The position numbers and the translations under genes were made by a program. 21,868 nt of DNA from Ga0077553 sp038215275 (lineage in GTDB: Bacteria; Acidobacteriota; Terriglobia; Bryobacterales; Bryobacteraceae): the NCBI GenBank assembly GCA_038215275.1, contig JBBQRA010000089.1, positions 1 to 21,868 on the forward strand, written 5' to 3'. Below the pieces are notes generated by a model, which was given only the letters and a program-made list of their open reading frames with translations, ran no database searches and had not been told where the DNA came from. Position 1 is the stretch's first letter. Each line of letters opens with the position of its first letter. Positions 1 through 7,796 of this stretch are shown one piece after another.

Positions 1-2
1 TC

Positions 3-1004
3 CACTCCCTCAAACCCTGTCTCGTCGGCAAAGACCCCCTCGAAATCGATAAGATTTTCACCCTCCTAGGCCAAGGCGCCTCCAACCTCACCGGCACCCG
101 CACCGACGGCTCCGCTCACAACTTCCTCCGCGCCGCCACCGCCATCGACATGGCTCTGTTCGACCTCGCCGGCAAACTACTCAACGTTCCCGCCTCCACC
201 CTTCTCGGCGGCCGCTTCGCTGACCGCACCCGTATGTACGATCACGCAGCACCCAAAAACATGCTCGACAAAGCCTCCTGCCAGGAGTGGGCCGCCAAGG
301 TCAAGGCTGATCCCGCCGGCTTCACTTGCCATAAGTTCACCTTCCCCCACGAACGCCACTCGAACCGCATCCTCTCCACGAAAGACCTCATCAACATCCA
401 GAAGGGCTTCGAGAATTGTCGTGAAGCCATCGGCTGGGACCACGACATCATGGTCCACTGCCATTGGGAATACGACGTTCGCACCGCGATTCAAATCGCC
501 GAAGCCGTCGAAGACATCAAGCCCGTCTGGCTGGAAGACCCGCTCATCGTCGACTACAGCGACTCCTGGAAGCGCCTTTGCGCCAGTTCGGAAGTCCCCA
601 TCTGCATGGGGGAAAATCTCGCGCGGCGCGAAGGGTTTCTCCCGTTCATTCTCAATCAGGGCGCCGACATCCTCCACCCCGATCTCCGCAACTCCGGCGG
701 CTTCCTGGAAACGAAGCGCATCGCCGATCTCGCCGCTCCCTTCGGCATGCCCATGGGCACCCACAACACAGGCAGCCAAGTGAACACCTACGCCAACGCC
801 CAATGGGCCACCAGCATCCGTGACTTCATCGCCTGCGAAACGGTCACCGGCAAAGGCGACTGGATGGACAAGCTCCTGCTGCTCGACGGCCCCTACATAA
901 AGGACGGCCATATCGCCGCCACCGACAAGCCGGGCTTGGGCATCGAGATCAATCCCGACACCGCCAAGGCCCACCTTGCCGCTGGCGAAACCTATTGGGC
1001 CTAA
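3..1004 (+). CDS. Enolase-superfamily (mandelate racemase/sugar-acid dehydratase-like) protein, 5'-truncated
   Basis: The frame is open from base 3, so the gene begins outside the window; 333 residues are visible. The stretch around visible residue 50 (AIDMALFDLAGK, then LLGG) is the classic junction between the capping domain and the TIM barrel of the mandelate racemase/muconate lactonizing family. Barrel motifs follow: CHKFTF (second strand), VHCHWEYD (third), VWLEDP (fourth, Glu178), CMGEN (fifth, Glu204) and GTHNTGS (seventh, His254). The Glu residues are Mg2+ ligands in this superfamily. The first ligand, usually Asp, aligns with His152, giving H-x-H where galactonate dehydratase has D-x-H. 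The likely role is dehydration or epimerisation of a sugar acid in the cytoplasm; the substrate cannot be read from the sequence. It converges on the next gene with a 4-bp gap. The family is secure, the reaction is not. Confidence 0.88.
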   Translation, partial: HSLKPCLVGKDPLEIDKIFTLLGQGASNLTGTRTDGSAHNFLRAATAIDMALFDLAGKLLNVPASTLLGGRFADRTRMYDHAAPKNMLDKASCQEWAAKVKADPAGFTCHKFTFPHERHSNRILSTKDLINIQKGFENCREAIGWDHDIMVHCHWEYDVRTAIQIAEAVEDIKPVWLEDPLIVDYSDSWKRLCASSEVPICMGENLARREGFLPFILNQGADILHPDLRNSGGFLETKRIADLAAPFGMPMGTHNTGSQVNTYANAQWATSIRDFIACETVTGKGDWMDKLLLLDGPYIKDGHIAATDKPGLGIEINPDTAKAHLAAGETYWA

Positions 1005-1008
1005 CGGC

Positions 1009-1428
1009 CTACTGATTGATTCCGTGCGTCGCGTCGACGATCGGCGTGAGCAGCGCCAGCACGCCCTCATCGCCCTTCGCCAAGCCAGCCACCACCGCAT
1101 CCCGATCCTGCAGCACCCGGCGCGCTAGCGGCTTTACTGCCTCGTCCGCGCCGGCCGTGAAATCCTCGGCCAGCTTGAACAATTCGACGGCCCGCTCACT
1201 CGCCAAGCCATAGTTCTTCAGGCTCGCCTGAAAGTAGACGACGCTCACCATGTCCCGCAGCCGGCTCAGCCGCTCTTCGGTCCTCAGCTTCCCTATCTCG
1301 GCCGTCAACCGCTGCACTTCGGCCTCCTGCGTGTTCGCCCGCTGATATTGCGGAACGAACCCAACCAGAAAGCCGACCAGCAGTAGGGCCACCGCGGTAA
1401 TCGCACCCGACTTTGTACTCAGTTGCAT
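1009..1428 (-). CDS. Hypothetical membrane-anchored coiled-coil protein (139 aa)
   Basis: I do not recognise this family. Residues 9-26 form one strongly hydrophobic segment (ITAVALLLVGFLVGF), consistent with a signal anchor. Residues 31-60 are charged and heptad-like (EAEVQRLTAEIGKLRTEERL), so probably a short coiled coil. The C-terminal 80 residues look helical and soluble, with no cysteines or catalytic motif. The protein is probably anchored in the inner membrane with its C-terminus in the periplasm. It starts at ATG 1428 without a convincing Shine-Dalgarno sequence and diverges from the TonB-receptor unit across about 160 bp. Its stop lies 4 bp from the stop of the enolase-superfamily gene. 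The reading frame is supported by the coherent hydrophobic/coiled-coil layout; the function is unknown. Confidence 0.7.
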   Translation of the reverse strand: MQLSTKSGAITAVALLLVGFLVGFVPQYQRANTQEAEVQRLTAEIGKLRTEERLSRLRDMVSVVYFQASLKNYGLASERAVELFKLAEDFTAGADEAVKPLARRVLQDRDAVVAGLAKGDEGVLALLTPIVDATHGINQ

Positions 1429-1472
1429 GACTGGAATCGTATCAACTTGCTAACCGGTATAGGGAATGCCCA

Positions 1473-1483
1473 CCCGAATCGGG
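1473..1483. promoter_or_regulatory. Small palindrome in the divergent spacer (possible operator)
   Basis: CCCGA-A-TCGGG is a perfect 5-bp inverted repeat around one central base. It lies between the divergent starts at 1428 (-) and 1589 (+). Such a short palindrome can arise by chance in GC-rich DNA, so a regulator site is only a possibility. The rest of the spacer (1429-1588) holds the promoter candidate listed next and nothing else I can identify. Confidence 0.2.
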
Positions 1484-1551
1484 ATCTCGTTCCAGCGCCG
1501 CCAGAGGCAGAGTTCCCGGTCAAGTTGTCACCCGCATTAAGTCTCATTTGT

Positions 1552-1580
1552 TTGACTCTCTCCGCAAGCGTTGATAGCAT
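1552..1580 (+). promoter_or_regulatory. Candidate sigma-70-type promoter of the TonB-receptor unit
   Basis: TTGACT (1552-1557) and TAGCAT (1575-1580) are separated by exactly 17 bp and match the -35 and -10 consensus at 5/6 and 4/6 positions. The chosen ATG of the receptor lies at 1589, only 8 nt after the -10 box, so transcription would begin at or within a few bases of the start codon. No Shine-Dalgarno sequence is visible, which fits leaderless or near-leaderless initiation. This is inferred from sequence only. Confidence 0.4.
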
Positions 1581-1588
1581 CTCCGGCA

Positions 1589-4500
1589 ATGTCCGCTAAA
1601 CACTTAGCTCTCGTCTTTTTCTGTGCCTCGTTAACCTTTGCACAGACTGGCACCATTCAGGGAACTCTCGTCGACCCTTCCGGCGCAGCCATCCGCGGCG
1701 CCAAAATCGCAGCTACAGACCAACGAAAGTCAGTGACCGTTCGTGAAGTCGCCACCCTTGACGACGGCGGCTTTCAACTCGGAAATATTCAGCCCGGCCT
1801 GTATACCCTTAAATTCACGGCCCCCGGCTTCAAGTCCCTCACCCGGACCGACGTTCAACTCGACACCAATCAAATCCTCAATTTCGGCAGTGTTTCTCTA
1901 GAGGTCGGCGCCACCACCGAGTCCATTACCGTCGAAGCCGAAGTCCCCCTCGTCGAAACTTCCACGGCCAACAAGAGCTTCACCATCACCGGCAAGCAGG
2001 TGACCGATCTCTCCCTCAACGGCCGCGACTTCCAATCGCTCATGCGGACCCTGCCCGGGGTCGTCTCGAACGACCGGACCGATTTCCGGCTAGCCTTCAA
2101 CAACACCGACGCCTTCAACGTCAACGGTCTCCGGGGCTCAGCGAACAACGTCTTCCTGGACGGCGCCATCAACACCGACGTCGGAGCAAACGACGGCCAG
2201 TATACCCAGGTCTCCCTCGACGCCGTAGGCGAGTTCCGTGTCCAGACTTCGACGTTTAACGCGGAGTTCGGCCGGAATCCTGGCATCATGATCTCGGTCA
2301 ACACGAAGTCCGGCGGCAAGAACTACCACGGCACCTTCTACGAATTCCTCCGCAATAACGCCCTCGACGCCCGCCAACCTTTCGACCGGTCCGGGACCAC
2401 CCAGAAACTTCGGTTCAACCAATTCGGCGCCAACATTGGCGGGCCGCTTGTAATTCCGAAATTCTCCAGCCTCAAGGAACCCAAACTCTTCTTCTTCTTC
2501 AACTATGAGAAGACCCTCGCCACGCGCCCCAGCGGCGGAACTTTCGTGGACCTCCCCCATCCGGACATCCTCGGTGGCGACCTGTCCCGTCTCTACCGCG
2601 CTGGCAATATCCTGACGGCCCAAGGCGTCGATACTGGCTTTCGCATCGGCCAGGTGTTCCAACCGGGTTCGCTCGTTCGCGAAGCCGGCGGTCGCATCAT
2701 CGGCGGCCAGCCCTATCCCGGTAACATCGTCCCTCGCACGCAATGGGCACAGAATACCCCGGCCTTCCTGAAGGTCCTGCAGGGCGCAAACTACGCGGGC
2801 ACCGTCCCCACGCCGAACGTTCCCGAGACCGTCCGGTCCTTCTTCCAGGACACCTACCAGTTCAATAAGGAAGGCAAGGTGGCCCGCGTCGATTACACCA
2901 TCTCCGAACGCGCCAACTTCTTCTTCCGTTGGGCCGACGATGCCAACCACGAAGAGCAGGGTTTGGGCATCTTTGCCTCCACTCCGTACCCTGTCTTTCC
3001 CCAATTCCGCCGCAAACCCGGCAGCTCCTGGAGCTACAACCTCGTCAATGTCATCTCCCCCTCGACAACCAATGAGTTCATTTTCAGCTACAACCGGCTG
3101 ACCCAGCTTGTCGACGTGCAGGACGATGCCAACAAGGCGCTTTACGACCGCACCTCCCTTGGCTTCACCTTCCCCGAGTTCTTCCCGGAAGCCAATCTGC
3201 GGAGCCGTTTCCCCCGCTTCAACTGCGGCATCGGAAGCTGCAACTATCCCGGCTTCGCCGCTGGATGGCTCTCGGAAGCCAAGCAGTTTACGTGGACCGA
3301 CAACCTCACTAAGAACATCGGAAAGCACACGCTGAAGTTTGGCGGCTTTTTCAACATGAACCTCAACGGTCAACAGCCCAGTTGGACCGACGCCATGAAC
3401 TTCAATTTCGGCGACTCGGCCGACAACCCGCTCTCCACCGGAAACACGTTCGGCAACATGCTGCTAGGTAACTACACCTCGGTGAATCAGAGCAACGGCC
3501 GCTTCTATGGTTCGTTCCGCTTCTTTGGCATCGAAGGCTACGCGCAGGATTCCTGGCGCGTCAATCGCAAACTGACGCTCGAAGCCGGTTTGCGTTGGGC
3601 CTACATGGGTCCGACGTATACCTACGGAACCTTCCTGCAGAACTACTTTGACCCGCGCCGCTATGACCCGGCCCAGGCCGCCCGCATCGACTTGAACCCC
3701 GGCTTAACGCTCGGAACTCTCGTCCCTGGGGCCGGCAATCCTTTCAACGGCATGGTGGAAGAAGGCGCGGCCAACGGTCTACCCAAAGGCGGCGTCAAAC
3801 ATCGCTGGAACAACCTCGGACCCCGGTTCGGTTTTGCCTATGATCCGTTTGGCGACGGTAAGACCGCCATCCGCGGCGGCGGCGGCATCTTCTACGAACG
3901 CATCCGCCAGAATGCCAACAATTTCGACGGACTCGGCAACCCGCCGTTGACGTTTCAACCCACCGTATACGTCGGGAACGTCGACCGGATCAATACGTCC
4001 CTCATTGCCGGCGGACGCCGCTCCCCGGTCAACATTGTCGCCATCGACGCCGAAGGCCAAGTTCCGACCATCTACTCCTGGAGCTTTGGCATTCAGCGGG
4101 AACTTGGCGCCAAGACCTCCATCGACGTCAGCTACATCGGCAATCGCGGCCGCCACCTGCAGTATCGCCGCGACCTGAACCAACTTCGCTTGGGGAGCAC
4201 GCTACAGCCCGGCGTTCTGACCGGCGTTAATGGCGTCGCGAATGCGCTGCGGCCCTACCAAGGCTATGCCAGCGTTAATTTTACCGAGTTCGGCTCCACG
4301 TCCAATTACAATGGTCTCCAGGCCCGCGTAACCCGCCGTTTCGCCAAGAGCTTCACTGGCAACTTCAATTACACCTGGTCCAAGGCACAGGGCGTCAACG
4401 AGGGAGACACCAACTCGCTCGCCTACGCCTATGACCGCAAGCGCGAATACGGCCTGTTGAACTTTGACCGCAAGCAGGTCGTTACCATGGACTTCATCTA

Positions 4501-5020
4501 CGAACTGCCCAAGCTGGGCAATGCGAATGCGTTCGTCAAGGGCGTAGTCAACGGCTGGCAGGTCAACGGCATCGTCCGCTACTGGGGCGGGACTCCGTTG
4601 ACCATCACATCGAACGGCAACCCCGGCACGCTCGGGGGAGGCCCGCGCGCTAACTATATTGGAGGCGAGATCAAAAATCCGAACCCCAGCGAACTCGACT
4701 ACTTCAACATCTTCGCGTTCGCCCGCCCAGCCGAAGGTACGCTTGGCAACACCGGCGAAGGAATTCTCCGGGGCCCTGGCATCAAGCAGTGGGACGTCTC
4801 GATGATCAAGACCACGACGATCTTTGAACGCATCAATGTTCAACTGCGTTTTGAGACGTTTAACACGTTCAATCAGACCCAGTGGGCCGGCGTCAACACC
4901 GGTCTCAACGTCCCGAATCCCAACGCCGTACCGACCGCCGCTACCCGCGGCACCTTTGGCCAGGTCAACTCCACACGCGACCCCCGCACCATCCAACTCG
5001 GGATCAAGGTCCTGTTCTAA
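1589..5020 (+). CDS. TonB-dependent receptor, Oar-like, with N-terminal carboxypeptidase-regulatory domain
   Basis: A protein of 1143 aa, predicted to be an outer-membrane beta-barrel. Residues 1-19 are a signal peptide (hydrophobic LALVFFCASLTFAQ). Residues 20-105 match the CarboxypepD_reg/Cna-B-like fold (GTIQGTLVDPSGAAIRGA, then GGFQLGNIQPGLYTLKF). Next comes a plug-like region with LSLNGRDFQSLMRTLPGV, VNGLRGSANNVFLDG and the typical FNAEFGRNPG. The rest is a barrel rich in aromatic/Gly strands and ends in LGIKVLF with a terminal Phe, as outer-membrane proteins do. This architecture is characteristic of the large receptors amplified in Acidobacteriota; substrates are generally unknown, with oligosaccharides or peptides often proposed. 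A TTG at 1571 would add six residues; ATG 1589 gives the better signal peptide. It is the first gene of a (+) unit with the TPR and CRTAC1 genes. Confidence 0.93.
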   Translation: MSAKHLALVFFCASLTFAQTGTIQGTLVDPSGAAIRGAKIAATDQRKSVTVREVATLDDGGFQLGNIQPGLYTLKFTAPGFKSLTRTDVQLDTNQILNFGSVSLEVGATTESITVEAEVPLVETSTANKSFTITGKQVTDLSLNGRDFQSLMRTLPGVVSNDRTDFRLAFNNTDAFNVNGLRGSANNVFLDGAINTDVGANDGQYTQVSLDAVGEFRVQTSTFNAEFGRNPGIMISVNTKSGGKNYHGTFYEFLRNNALDARQPFDRSGTTQKLRFNQFGANIGGPLVIPKFSSLKEPKLFFFFNYEKTLATRPSGGTFVDLPHPDILGGDLSRLYRAGNILTAQGVDTGFRIGQVFQPGSLVREAGGRIIGGQPYPGNIVPRTQWAQNTPAFLKVLQGANYAGTVPTPNVPETVRSFFQDTYQFNKEGKVARVDYTISERANFFFRWADDANHEEQGLGIFASTPYPVFPQFRRKPGSSWSYNLVNVISPSTTNEFIFSYNRLTQLVDVQDDANKALYDRTSLGFTFPEFFPEANLRSRFPRFNCGIGSCNYPGFAAGWLSEAKQFTWTDNLTKNIGKHTLKFGGFFNMNLNGQQPSWTDAMNFNFGDSADNPLSTGNTFGNMLLGNYTSVNQSNGRFYGSFRFFGIEGYAQDSWRVNRKLTLEAGLRWAYMGPTYTYGTFLQNYFDPRRYDPAQAARIDLNPGLTLGTLVPGAGNPFNGMVEEGAANGLPKGGVKHRWNNLGPRFGFAYDPFGDGKTAIRGGGGIFYERIRQNANNFDGLGNPPLTFQPTVYVGNVDRINTSLIAGGRRSPVNIVAIDAEGQVPTIYSWSFGIQRELGAKTSIDVSYIGNRGRHLQYRRDLNQLRLGSTLQPGVLTGVNGVANALRPYQGYASVNFTEFGSTSNYNGLQARVTRRFAKSFTGNFNYTWSKAQGVNEGDTNSLAYAYDRKREYGLLNFDRKQVVTMDFIYELPKLGNANAFVKGVVNGWQVNGIVRYWGGTPLTITSNGNPGTLGGGPRANYIGGEIKNPNPSELDYFNIFAFARPAEGTLGNTGEGILRGPGIKQWDVSMIKTTTIFERINVQLRFETFNTFNQTQWAGVNTGLNVPNPNAVPTAATRGTFGQVNSTRDPRTIQLGIKVLF

Positions 5021-5029
5021 CCTCAGAAC

Positions 5030-6070
5030 ATGGTCCTTGTCACTTGCCTGGCCCTGCTGTTTTGGCAGGGTCAGGCAACCCCTCAACTTTTCGACTCCGC
5101 TGTCCGTGCCCTGCAAGCCAACCGGCTTGCAGAGGCGGAGTCGGCCTTCCGCGAGGTTCTGCGCCGGGAACCCGATAATCTCGGCGCGCTCGGCAACCTC
5201 GGCGTCCTTTACTCGCGGCAGAACAAACCCATGCTCGCCATCGACACCTACCAACGCGCTCTCCGCCTCGCCCCCAACGAGCCGGGCCTGCTCCTCAACC
5301 TCGGCCTCGCCTATCTCAAACTCGATAACCACGCCGCCGCCAAGCCGCTTTTTGCCCGCCTCTCCAGCTCCCAGGCCCGAGAACTCCATGCCATCTGCCA
5401 ACTTCAGACGGGCGAAGTCGACGCCGCCAAGGCGGCGCTCGAGAAACTCCCGCCGACCCCAGCCGTCTACCACTTCCTCTCTCTCGCCTACGCGAAGCAG
5501 CAGGATCTCCCCAGCGCTGAAGCCACCCTCGCCAAGCTCTACGCCATGCTGCCGCCCGGCCAGGCGCAGCATCTCGAAGGCCGTGTCTGGTACGATGCGG
5601 CGCTCTTCGACCGGGCCCTCGCCAGCTTTGAAAAGTCCGGCAACTCACTCGAAATCGGAAAGACGCTCGTTAGCCTCCGTCGCAATCCGGAAGCCGCCGC
5701 CGCCCTTCGCCGCGCCCTCGCCGAAAACCCGAACGACGTCGAAGCCCAATACTTCCTCGGCGCCCTGCTCGTGCAGCAAAACGAACCCAAACCGGCCATC
5801 CCGCTGTTGACCAGCGTCGCGGAATCCCGCCCGGATCTGTGGGGAACGCACTATTACCTAGGCAAAGCGCAGATGCTCCTTGGCAATGCCAGGGCCGCGC
5901 TGCCACTTCTTGAAACCGCCGTCCAGCGCGCCCCCCGGGAAGCGCCCGTCCACTATCAACTCGCCCGCGCGCTGCAGTCTCTCGGCCGCGCCGCCGAGGC
6001 AAAACAGGCCTTCGCTCGCGTCGCCCAACTGCAGCGCCAAGCCAACTCCGAGTCCATCGTGATGAAATAA
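5030..6070 (+). CDS. Secreted TPR-repeat protein
   Basis: A 346-residue protein starting at ATG 5030, 9 bp after the receptor stop, so almost certainly co-transcribed. The N-terminus MVLVTCLALLFWQGQATPQ reads as a signal peptide or short anchor. The rest is a chain of tetratricopeptide helices: RLAEAESAFREVLRREPDN near residues 32-50, then LGNLGVLYSRQNKPMLAIDTY, LLNLGLAYLKLDNHAAAKPL, and further copies near 225-330 (VEAQYFLGALLVQQNEPKPA, WGTHYYLGKAQMLLGNARAA, PVHYQLARALQSLGRAAEAK). TPR arrays bind other proteins, so a periplasmic scaffold for the receptor or for the CRTAC1 neighbour is plausible. No enzymatic motif is visible. The next gene begins 4 bp after its stop. Confidence 0.88.
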   Translation: MVLVTCLALLFWQGQATPQLFDSAVRALQANRLAEAESAFREVLRREPDNLGALGNLGVLYSRQNKPMLAIDTYQRALRLAPNEPGLLLNLGLAYLKLDNHAAAKPLFARLSSSQARELHAICQLQTGEVDAAKAALEKLPPTPAVYHFLSLAYAKQQDLPSAEATLAKLYAMLPPGQAQHLEGRVWYDAALFDRALASFEKSGNSLEIGKTLVSLRRNPEAAAALRRALAENPNDVEAQYFLGALLVQQNEPKPAIPLLTSVAESRPDLWGTHYYLGKAQMLLGNARAALPLLETAVQRAPREAPVHYQLARALQSLGRAAEAKQAFARVAQLQRQANSESIVMK

Positions 6071-6074
6071 CGCT

Positions 6075-7796
6075 GTGCCCTTTTCCCGACGCGATCTTCT
6101 GGCTCTCTTCTTCCAAGGCGTCGCCTCGCGCGGAGTAAAGCCGCAGCCGAAAGGCAAACCCTCCGGCCTCCCCTTCCGCAGCCGGTTCACCGATGTCGCC
6201 GCCGCGGCCGGACTCAAAGCTCCGGTCATCTACGGCGGTATCGATCGTAAGAACTATCTCCTTGAAACCACGGGCTCCGGCGTCGCCTTCATCGACTACG
6301 ACAACGACGGCTGGGTGGACCTCTTCATTCCCTCCGGCGCCCGTTTCGAAACGAACCCACCGGAGGCCGTCAATCGCCTTTATAAGAACAACCGCAACGG
6401 CACCTTCACCGACGTCACCGAAAAGTCCGGACTCGGCCGCCAAGGCTGGGCCTGCGGCGTCACCGTCGCCGACTACAACAACGACGGTTTTGAGGACATC
6501 TTCGTCTCTTACTGGGGCCAGAATGTTCTCTACCGCAATAACGGCGACGGCACCTTCACGGATGTCACCAGGGAAGCCGGCCTCATCTTCCCGCAGCGCC
6601 ACTGGACCACCGGCTGCTGTTTCGTCGATTACAACCGCGACGGCCATCTCGACCTCTTCTTGTCCACCTACGTCGACTTCGATCCGGCAAAGACCCCCAG
6701 GCCCGGAGAAAATACGAGCTGCAACTGGAAGGGCATCCCGGTCAACTGCGGCCCCCGCGGACTCACCGAAGGCCGCTTTTTCCTCTTCCGCAATAACGGC
6801 AAGGGCGTCTTCAGCGACGTAACGAAAGAGGCCGGACTCGGCCAGGCCCGCGGCTACGGCCTCACCGCCATTGCCGCCGACTTTGACGAAGATGGCTGGC
6901 CCGATCTTTACGCCGCTTGCGACTCCGTCCTCAGCGTCTACTTCCGCAACAAGCGCGACGGCACCTTCGAGGAAGAGGCACTGCCCCGCGGCGTGGCCGT
7001 CAACGAAGACGGCATGGAGCAGGCCGGCATGGGCCTCGGCGTCGGCGACTACAACCTCGATGGCCATCTCGATCTCTTCAAGACTCACTTCTCCGACGAC
7101 ACCCACATCCTTTATCGCAACGACGGCCAAGGCAACTTCACCGACACGACCAAACCCTCCGGCCTAGGCGTCGAAACCCGCTACGTTGGCTGGGGCGCGG
7201 GCATCGTCGATCTCGATAACGACGGCCGCCCGGACCTCTTTGTCGCCAACGGCGCCGTCTATCCGGAGATCGAAGCCAAGCTTCCGGCTTATCCCTTCCG
7301 CAATCCCCGCATCATCTTCCGCGCGCTTCCCAACGGTACGTTCGAAGAGCTGATCGACGAGGCCGGTCCCGGCATCTCCGCCGCCCACAACAGCCGTGGG
7401 TGCGCCTTCGGCGACTTCGACAACGACGGCGACCTCGACATCCTGATCATGAACATGAACGAGCCGCCCTCCCTGCTCCGCAACGACGCAAGCCCCGCCG
7501 CCAACTGGCTGAAGCTGAAACTCACAGGGACCAAGTCCAATCGCTCAGCCATCGGGGCCCGGGTGACGCTACGCTACGGCGGGCTCATCCAGGTGCAGGA
7601 GGTGATGAGCCAGTCGAGCTATCTCTCCGTCAACGATCGCCGCCTGCACTTCGGCCTCGGGCCGGTGAAGACGGCTGATGTTGAAATTCGCTGGCCCAGC
7701 GGCGCCCGGCAGAGCTTCGAGAAAGTCGACGGGAACCACTTGCTGCTAGTGAATGAAACCTCCGGAATCACCGCCCGGCTGCGGCCGCCTTTCTAA
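6075..7796 (+). CDS. CRTAC1-family protein: FG-GAP/VCBS repeats plus ASPIC/UnbV domain
   Basis: A 573-residue protein. The GTG at 6075 is preferred because it lies 4 bp after the TPR stop and gives an N-terminus with a twin-arginine-like SRRDLL followed by a short hydrophobic stretch, so Tat export is possible. Seven calcium-loop repeats of the D-x-[DN]-x-DG-x-x-D type occur: IDYDNDGWVD (73), ADYNNDGFED (132), VDYNRDGHLD (184), ADFDEDGWPD (268), GDYNLDGHLD (324), VDLDNDGRPD (378) and GDFDNDGDLD (446). Together they resemble an integrin-like propeller. Residues about 488-555 fit the ASPIC/UnbV domain (GARVTLRYGG, SQSSYLSVNDRRLHFGLG, IRWPSGARQSFEKV). The family is extracytoplasmic, Ca-binding and of unknown biochemical role. 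The stop overlaps the stop of the convergent NHL gene by 4 bp. Confidence 0.92.
   Translation: MPFSRRDLLALFFQGVASRGVKPQPKGKPSGLPFRSRFTDVAAAAGLKAPVIYGGIDRKNYLLETTGSGVAFIDYDNDGWVDLFIPSGARFETNPPEAVNRLYKNNRNGTFTDVTEKSGLGRQGWACGVTVADYNNDGFEDIFVSYWGQNVLYRNNGDGTFTDVTREAGLIFPQRHWTTGCCFVDYNRDGHLDLFLSTYVDFDPAKTPRPGENTSCNWKGIPVNCGPRGLTEGRFFLFRNNGKGVFSDVTKEAGLGQARGYGLTAIAADFDEDGWPDLYAACDSVLSVYFRNKRDGTFEEEALPRGVAVNEDGMEQAGMGLGVGDYNLDGHLDLFKTHFSDDTHILYRNDGQGNFTDTTKPSGLGVETRYVGWGAGIVDLDNDGRPDLFVANGAVYPEIEAKLPAYPFRNPRIIFRALPNGTFEELIDEAGPGISAAHNSRGCAFGDFDNDGDLDILIMNMNEPPSLLRNDASPAANWLKLKLTGTKSNRSAIGARVTLRYGGLIQVQEVMSQSSYLSVNDRRLHFGLGPVKTADVEIRWPSGARQSFEKVDGNHLLLVNETSGITARLRPPF

Noticed and set aside
2138..3373. 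411-codon minus-strand open frame inside the receptor gene
   Set aside because: The receptor frame on the plus strand is unambiguous, and the antisense product is Glu/Val/Gly-rich without motifs.
3870..3900. GGC-rich run as a possible repeat or hairpin
   Set aside because: It encodes a Gly run (RGGGGIFYER) in a receptor strand, a family feature rather than an independent repeat.
4202..5572. 456-codon minus-strand open frame opposite the receptor 3' end
   Set aside because: It crosses two well-supported plus-strand genes and has no recognisable domain; its composition is that of a codon shadow.
5670..7130. 486-codon minus-strand open frame opposite the TPR and CRTAC1 genes
   Set aside because: It mirrors the repeated Asp/Gly codons of the CRTAC1 gene and shows low-complexity Val/Ala/Gly sequence with no start context or motif.
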